NCBI RefSeq assembly: GCF_017591425.1
Contig: NW_024465885.1
Coordinates: forward strand, 44,139,001-44,203,000
Source of the DNA: Ochotona curzoniae
Taxonomy: Eukaryota; Chordata; Mammalia; Lagomorpha; Ochotonidae
Length of the DNA: 64,000 nucleotides
Direction: 5' to 3'
Each line of letters begins with the position of its first letter. Within the stretch, counting starts at the first letter, position 1. The notes below the pieces were generated by a model, which had not been told where the DNA came from, did not search any database, and saw only the letters and a list, made by a program, of their open reading frames with translations. The position numbers and the translations under genes were made by a program. Positions 59,563 to 64,000 of the stretch are shown piece after piece.

Positions 59563-60221
59563 AATACTTTATCCTTTAGGATTGGAAATTACTAAGTGTT
59601 TCTTGATAGAATTGCCCACATACTTTGCAGTGCATAGTACAAGATGACAGTGCAGCAAACTTTGTCCAGAACGTTTTAGAATTTTGAGAAAGTGGCAGGA
59701 CATAGGTTACTTTTGAGCATGAGGCCTTGTGAGTCTGCCTAGGTTGCACTTCCGCGATGCCAGTTAGCTCTGTGTGTTGAGTCATACTGGATCTAACTGG
59801 GTCCACAGAACAGATGTTAGCTGAGGATGTGATAGTGCAGGCTGGAGCTAACAGAAATGAATGTAAGACACACGCAGGAAATAACGTATGCTGCACACCT
59901 CAATACCGTGTACCAGCACAGGGTGAGCGAGGGCGTTACTTCTAACCGTTCACTCGTGTGGTGCTGGGGTTGGGGAGAGAGGAAGAAGCTAAGTGGAGAG
60001 TAGCCCTGAGTTTCTCACAGCATTCCATGGAGCCTTTCCCCCAGCTCTCAAGGCTCTCCAGGACGCACACCCCTCTCCCTGGTCGACTTTGGTCCTCCGT
60101 TTTCCAAGACAGAGTCTGTGACCTGGTCAGCATGATGTCATAATTTGTGGTTACCTGCCTCAGTTTACAGAGATATCCTGTTATCTCAGTGTGCTATGTT
60201 GACTTGACAGATTTTTAATTT
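59563..60221. other. CRYZL1 upstream intron, nothing recognised
   Basis: About 660 bp with no supported gene or repeat. Confidence 0.5.
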
Positions 60222-60525
60222 CTAAAAAAAAAAAAATTATTGGAAATGCAGATTCACAGAGGAGAGACAAAGATCTGTTTGCTGGTTTACTCCCCACGAG
60301 GCTGCAACAACCAGAGCTGAGCCGATCCAAAGCCAGGACCTTCTTCTGGGTATCTCACGCTGGTGCAGGCTCCCAAGGCTTTGGGTCAATCTCTTCTTGC
60401 TTTCCCAGGCCACATGCAGGGAGCTGGATGGGAAGCCGGGCAGCTGGGATACGAACCATTGCCTATATCGGATCCTGATGCATGCAAGCTGAGAATTTAT
60501 CCACTGAGCCATTGCTCTGGGCCCA
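60222..60525 (-). repeat. C-type SINE, minus orientation
   Basis: aattattggaaatgcagattc to ccattgctctgggccc. Confidence 0.88.
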
Positions 60526-60720
60526 TCCTCACAGATCCTACTAAGCAAATCAAGCTCGAGTCCACGCCCCTCGTGACACTCCATCCACAACACTAGTTTC
60601 ACACTTCTAGATTCCGTCCCATACTATCAGACAAAATCTTGCTTAATTTACTCACTAAATAGCTGGAGTTTCCCAGCTATTGTTTGAAACAGTCACTACT
60701 CACTATTATAAATAAGTCTT

Positions 60721-61042
60721 GGGGCCCAGTACGGTGGCCTAGTGGCTAAAGTCCTCGCCTTGCATGCATCAGGGTCCCATATGAGTGCTGGTTCTAATCC
60801 CAGCAGCCCTGCCTCCCGTCTAGCTCCCTGCTTGTGGCCTGGGAAAGCAACAGAGGATGGCCCAAAGACCCAGAAGAAGCTTCTGGCTCCTGGCTTCGGA
60901 TTGTCACAGCTCCCGCCATTGCAGTCACTTGGGGAGTGAATTAGTGGATGGGAGATCTTCCTCTCTGTCTCTCTTCCTCCTGTATATTTGACTTTGCGAT
61001 AAAAATGAGTAAATCTTTGAAAAAATAAAATAAGTAAATAGG
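60721..61042 (+). repeat. Young C-type SINE with internal deletion
   Basis: Head ggggcccagtacggtggcc. About 30 bp around the usual ttgggaccctgcacc block is missing. Confidence 0.9.
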
Positions 61043-61639
61043 TCTCGGCTCCTGTTAGTCTGGTGTTTGGGTCCGCTTTTAGAGAAGTGGAGGAATTACC
61101 CATAAGCAGGTGTTCTTCAAAGTTTCTCCCTTTGTGATTCTAGAAGCCACTGGTTTTCTTTGACAATGACTGCTTCCCAGATCAACAGTCGCATGCACCT
61201 TTTACTGCACCCAGGTTCACATCATCCTAAAAAGTTCCTTCACATCAGGTGCGTGTCAGCCTTGCTGGCGGAAAACATCCTGGTCACCTGTTCCATTTCC
61301 AAAACATATATACTCAAGAGTTGCCAAGACACAGAACTGCTTTCAATAAAAATGGCCAGAAAAATCAAACCTCAAACAGAAACACTGAGTTTTCAGCACT
61401 AAGAAAGTAGGGGAATGTATGGAATAAAGGTTTCCATGGTTTCTTAGGCACCAATCCAGATTCAATGGAACACCTAGTTAACTAAATTTAAAGATATGCA
61501 CACATAGGAAATAAAGCAATAGAGTCCTTTATAAAAGTAGGAATTAAGTATATATAATACTATTGCATTTTGAATAGTCGCATAATTTCAGAATTTTATG
61601 TCACATTGTAAATTTTGCTGTTATCAAAAAGGAATATGG
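61043..61639. other. CRYZL1 upstream intron, nothing recognised
   Basis: About 600 bp, AT-rich to the right; no supported gene or repeat. Confidence 0.5.
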
Positions 61640-61938
61640 AGGGGCTGGAGCCATGGCCTAGTAGGTTAAGCCTAAGTCTATGGTACTGGCATCCCATATG
61701 GGGTCCGGTTTGAGTCCTGCTTGTTCCACTTCCAATTCAGCTCCCTGCCTGTGACCTAGGAAAGTTGTGAAGGAAGGCTCAAGTTCTTTGGTCCCTGCAC
61801 CCATGTAGAGGACCTAGAAGAGGCTCCTGGCTCCTGGCTTTGGACTGGCTCAGCTCCAGCCATTGTAGCCATTTGCAGGGTGAACCAGTAGATCTCTTCT
61901 ATTTCTCCTCTCAAAATCTGCCTTTCAAATACTAAACA
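61640..61938 (+). repeat. C-type SINE, plus orientation
   Basis: Head aggggctggagccatggcc to tgcctttcaaatac. Confidence 0.82.
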
Positions 61939-61941
61939 CTT

Positions 61942-62242
61942 GACTTCATGGCCAGTGCAGTGATGTAGCAGGCTAATATGCCTGAAGTGTAGCATCCCAT
62001 ATGGGTACTAGTTCCAGCTGCTCCACTTCTGATCCTGCTCCCTGCTACTGGCTTGGGAAAGCAGAGGATGCGGGCCCCTACACCCATGCGGGAGATCCAG
62101 AAGAATCTCCTGCTTCCTGGCACTGGATTGGCTCAGCTCTGGCCATCTGGGCTTGAACAGGCAGATGAAAGAGTCCTTCTAATTATCGCTCTTTCTGTCT
62201 GTAACTCTGGCTTTCAAGTAAAATAAAGAAATAATTAAAGCC
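61942..62242 (+). repeat. C-type SINE, plus orientation
   Basis: Head tggccagtgcagtgatgtag to ttcaagtaaaataaag; head to tail with the preceding copy. Confidence 0.8.
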
Positions 62243-62362
62243 CCCCCTCACATTCATACACAATTTCAAATATTCTTGGTACAACAAAGAGGACTTTGCA
62301 TAAATTAAAAATGGACCATAACCTTTCAAAAAAATTGTTAATAAAGGTATTCATTTTGCGGG

Positions 62363-62575
62363 GATTACTATTTAATGTTTATTGATACCCTCCCCAAATG
62401 CTGTGAGCAGCCAGGGCCGGGTCAAGCACAAGTGAGGGATCCATCTGGACCTGCCCCGTGGGTGGTCGGAAGCACAGTCTCTGGGCCATCATGTGCTGCC
62501 TTCCAGTGCCTCAGCAGGGAGCGGCACACTAGGGGGGAAGCCAGATTGGATGTTGTGCTTCCCAAGAACCCCTGT
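62363..62575 (-). repeat. Old C-type SINE
   Basis: taccctccccaaatgctgtg and catgtgctgccttccagtgc; poorly preserved. Confidence 0.58.
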
Positions 62576-64000
62576 GTTCAAAGATTTCTAAAACATCAAT
62601 AGGAAGCCATTTCAAAAGGTTTCGTTATGGCTCCAACGGCGGCAAGAACTGCAGCTATACTTGGTCCCCCCAGGAGCTCATCCACTAACAATTGTAAATA
62701 AAGCGTCCTCACATCATTCCCTCCCTACCTGTTCAGGCCCTAAGTGTCCTGAGCCTCACATTCCACAGACATAAGACAAGACCCATCTTTCGAGCAAACA
62801 GGTGTTTGGGGTAATCTATCCATTAGCCTAGCCCGGGATTAGTGGCAACCAGCCGCTCTTCAGTATTACCGATCAATATTCTTCCTCTTCATGCTGTCCT
62901 GCCTGCCTTGCTCCCTTGCGAGGGCCATCCTCACCTCAGCCCAGGGGACAGGCAAACACCTGAATGCCTCAGACCTGGGATATGGCCAGAGCCTCAAACC
63001 CCATCTGTCCCCCAAAGTGCAAACTGTTCTTCCACAGTCCAATGTTCATTATTCCTTCCACAAGGTTTGCAATGCTATGATCACCATGGGTTAGTTCAAA
63101 CATATCTCTATCCCACTTTTGTTGTTTTGGGGAAAGTAAAGACGCACGGTCACACGGCTGGGCTGCGAGGGAAGGAGAGTGAAGCCTGTGCCGAGATGGG
63201 GGTCCCACACGCTCACTTTGCCAGCACAGCTGTCCCTGGCCATGTGCACCTCCACGCCACATCCCGACCCAGTCTCAGGACTGTGCATCCCAGGATAAGA
63301 CAAGCTGCCATGTTACAGGGCGAAGCTTCAGTTACACTTTGATCATTCACGAACAGGTGACTTAATAAGTTTTAGTAAGGCCCTTATTAAGTGTTGAGCT
63401 TTTCCACATATATATGAGAAAATATAATATATAAATAAAAATATCCACACATCAGAAAAACAACTATTACCAAGCCATGAGTCCAATATTTGGTTAAAAA
63501 AATGGAGTCAACAGAGTCTAGGTAACCAGCTGGCGATCAGGTTCACACACCACACTTGGCATGCGCTGGGAGACCGAGTGCCGAGGTGGCACCCAGAGTC
63601 AGGACATCTCTGGATGGGCCAAGGCCTCTGGAAACACATCTGCTCTTGGACAAGCGGCAAAGGCAACAGGCACACGGGGGTTCTGTGGCAAACAACTGCG
63701 ATCACAGGTCCAGTGTCGGTGATGCTGCCAGAGTGGCTTACACCTGACTAAATTCTGGCAGGCAAGCCTAGCATGTGAACATTTACCTCAAAGAACTTTT
63801 GATTTTCACATTCTGGGGCTATTGACTTGAGACTTAACAAAAATGCAAGGGAAACAAAGTTGTGAGCGCTCAGAGGCGCCACGCAGAAATGAGGCTTCAC
63901 CAGGAGGTGTCAAGTACCAGGCCTCTTGTAATCACAAGTGTTTCCATCTCCAGGAGCATTCTCTAGTCAGGCTTGGTTGTTTTTACACATGTCAGGCAAA
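62576..64000. other. Window end: no gene or repeat recognised
   Basis: 1.4 kb of unique-looking sequence. Open frames up to 166 codons (62842-63342, plus) show no recognisable domain, no splice context and no compositional support. Confidence 0.5.

Larger units (their letters stand above)
57733..64000 (-). other. CRYZL1 5' intron or upstream DNA
   Basis: No coding exon was found here on either strand. The spliced acceptor at 57733 implies a non-coding first exon further up; no CpG island is seen in this stretch, so it is probably beyond 64000. Contents are the SINEs listed plus unassigned AT-rich DNA. Confidence 0.6.

Noticed and set aside
62842..63342. 166-codon plus-strand open frame near the window end
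   Set aside because: No domain, signal or splice context; composition looks like non-coding DNA, and it lies antisense in the CRYZL1 5' region.

Overview
The window is mammalian nuclear DNA. It has spliced genes with consensus splice sites, one CpG-island promoter, long introns, and about 90 copies of a tRNA-derived SINE. That SINE has an A box and B box in its head, a CATATGGG-type motif after the A box, a CTCTCTGTATATCTG-like stretch near the end and an (A)ATAAA-rich tail. It belongs to the lagomorph C-repeat family. The sub-family differs from what I remember of rabbit and fits a pika (Ochotona); that species call is inference. Gene content and order (SON, DONSON, CRYZL1) match the block of human chromosome 21q22.11.

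Layout. 1-7317 (+): the last five coding exons of SON, a nuclear-speckle splicing cofactor, covering the G-patch and the C-terminal dsRNA-binding domain, then a 3'UTR to about 8065. 8868-20169 (-): the complete DONSON coding region (10 exons, 554 aa), a replication-fork and CMG-assembly factor, converging tail to tail with SON and driven from a CpG island at about 19660-20470. 20798-57726 (-): the complete CRYZL1 coding region (12 coding exons, 348 aa), a quinone-oxidoreductase-like MDR protein. Its stop codon lies only about 630 bp upstream of the DONSON start codon. 57733-64000 is CRYZL1 5' intron or upstream DNA; its non-coding first exon was not found and probably lies outside the window.

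The rest is repeats: SINEs of several ages, some with perfect target-site duplications and some nested, plus L1 3'-end fragments, a hAT-like element, a mariner-like element, a likely solo LTR, two 5S rRNA pseudogene fragments, a MIR or two, and microsatellites.

No new multi-gene system is present. The points worth a second look are molecular. SON has a 53-bp tandem duplication that doubles the 3' splice site of its last exon. DONSON has a textbook U12-type GT-AG intron, and its neighbour CRYZL1 has a textbook U12-type AT-AC intron. CRYZL1 carries a decayed tandem copy of its last exon in its 3'UTR. A head-only, tail-less SINE insertion has target-site duplications. The 3' half of SON is free of SINEs in an otherwise SINE-packed window. 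Exon boundaries were set by hand from splice consensus, reading-frame continuity and remembered family protein sequence; no alignment was run.
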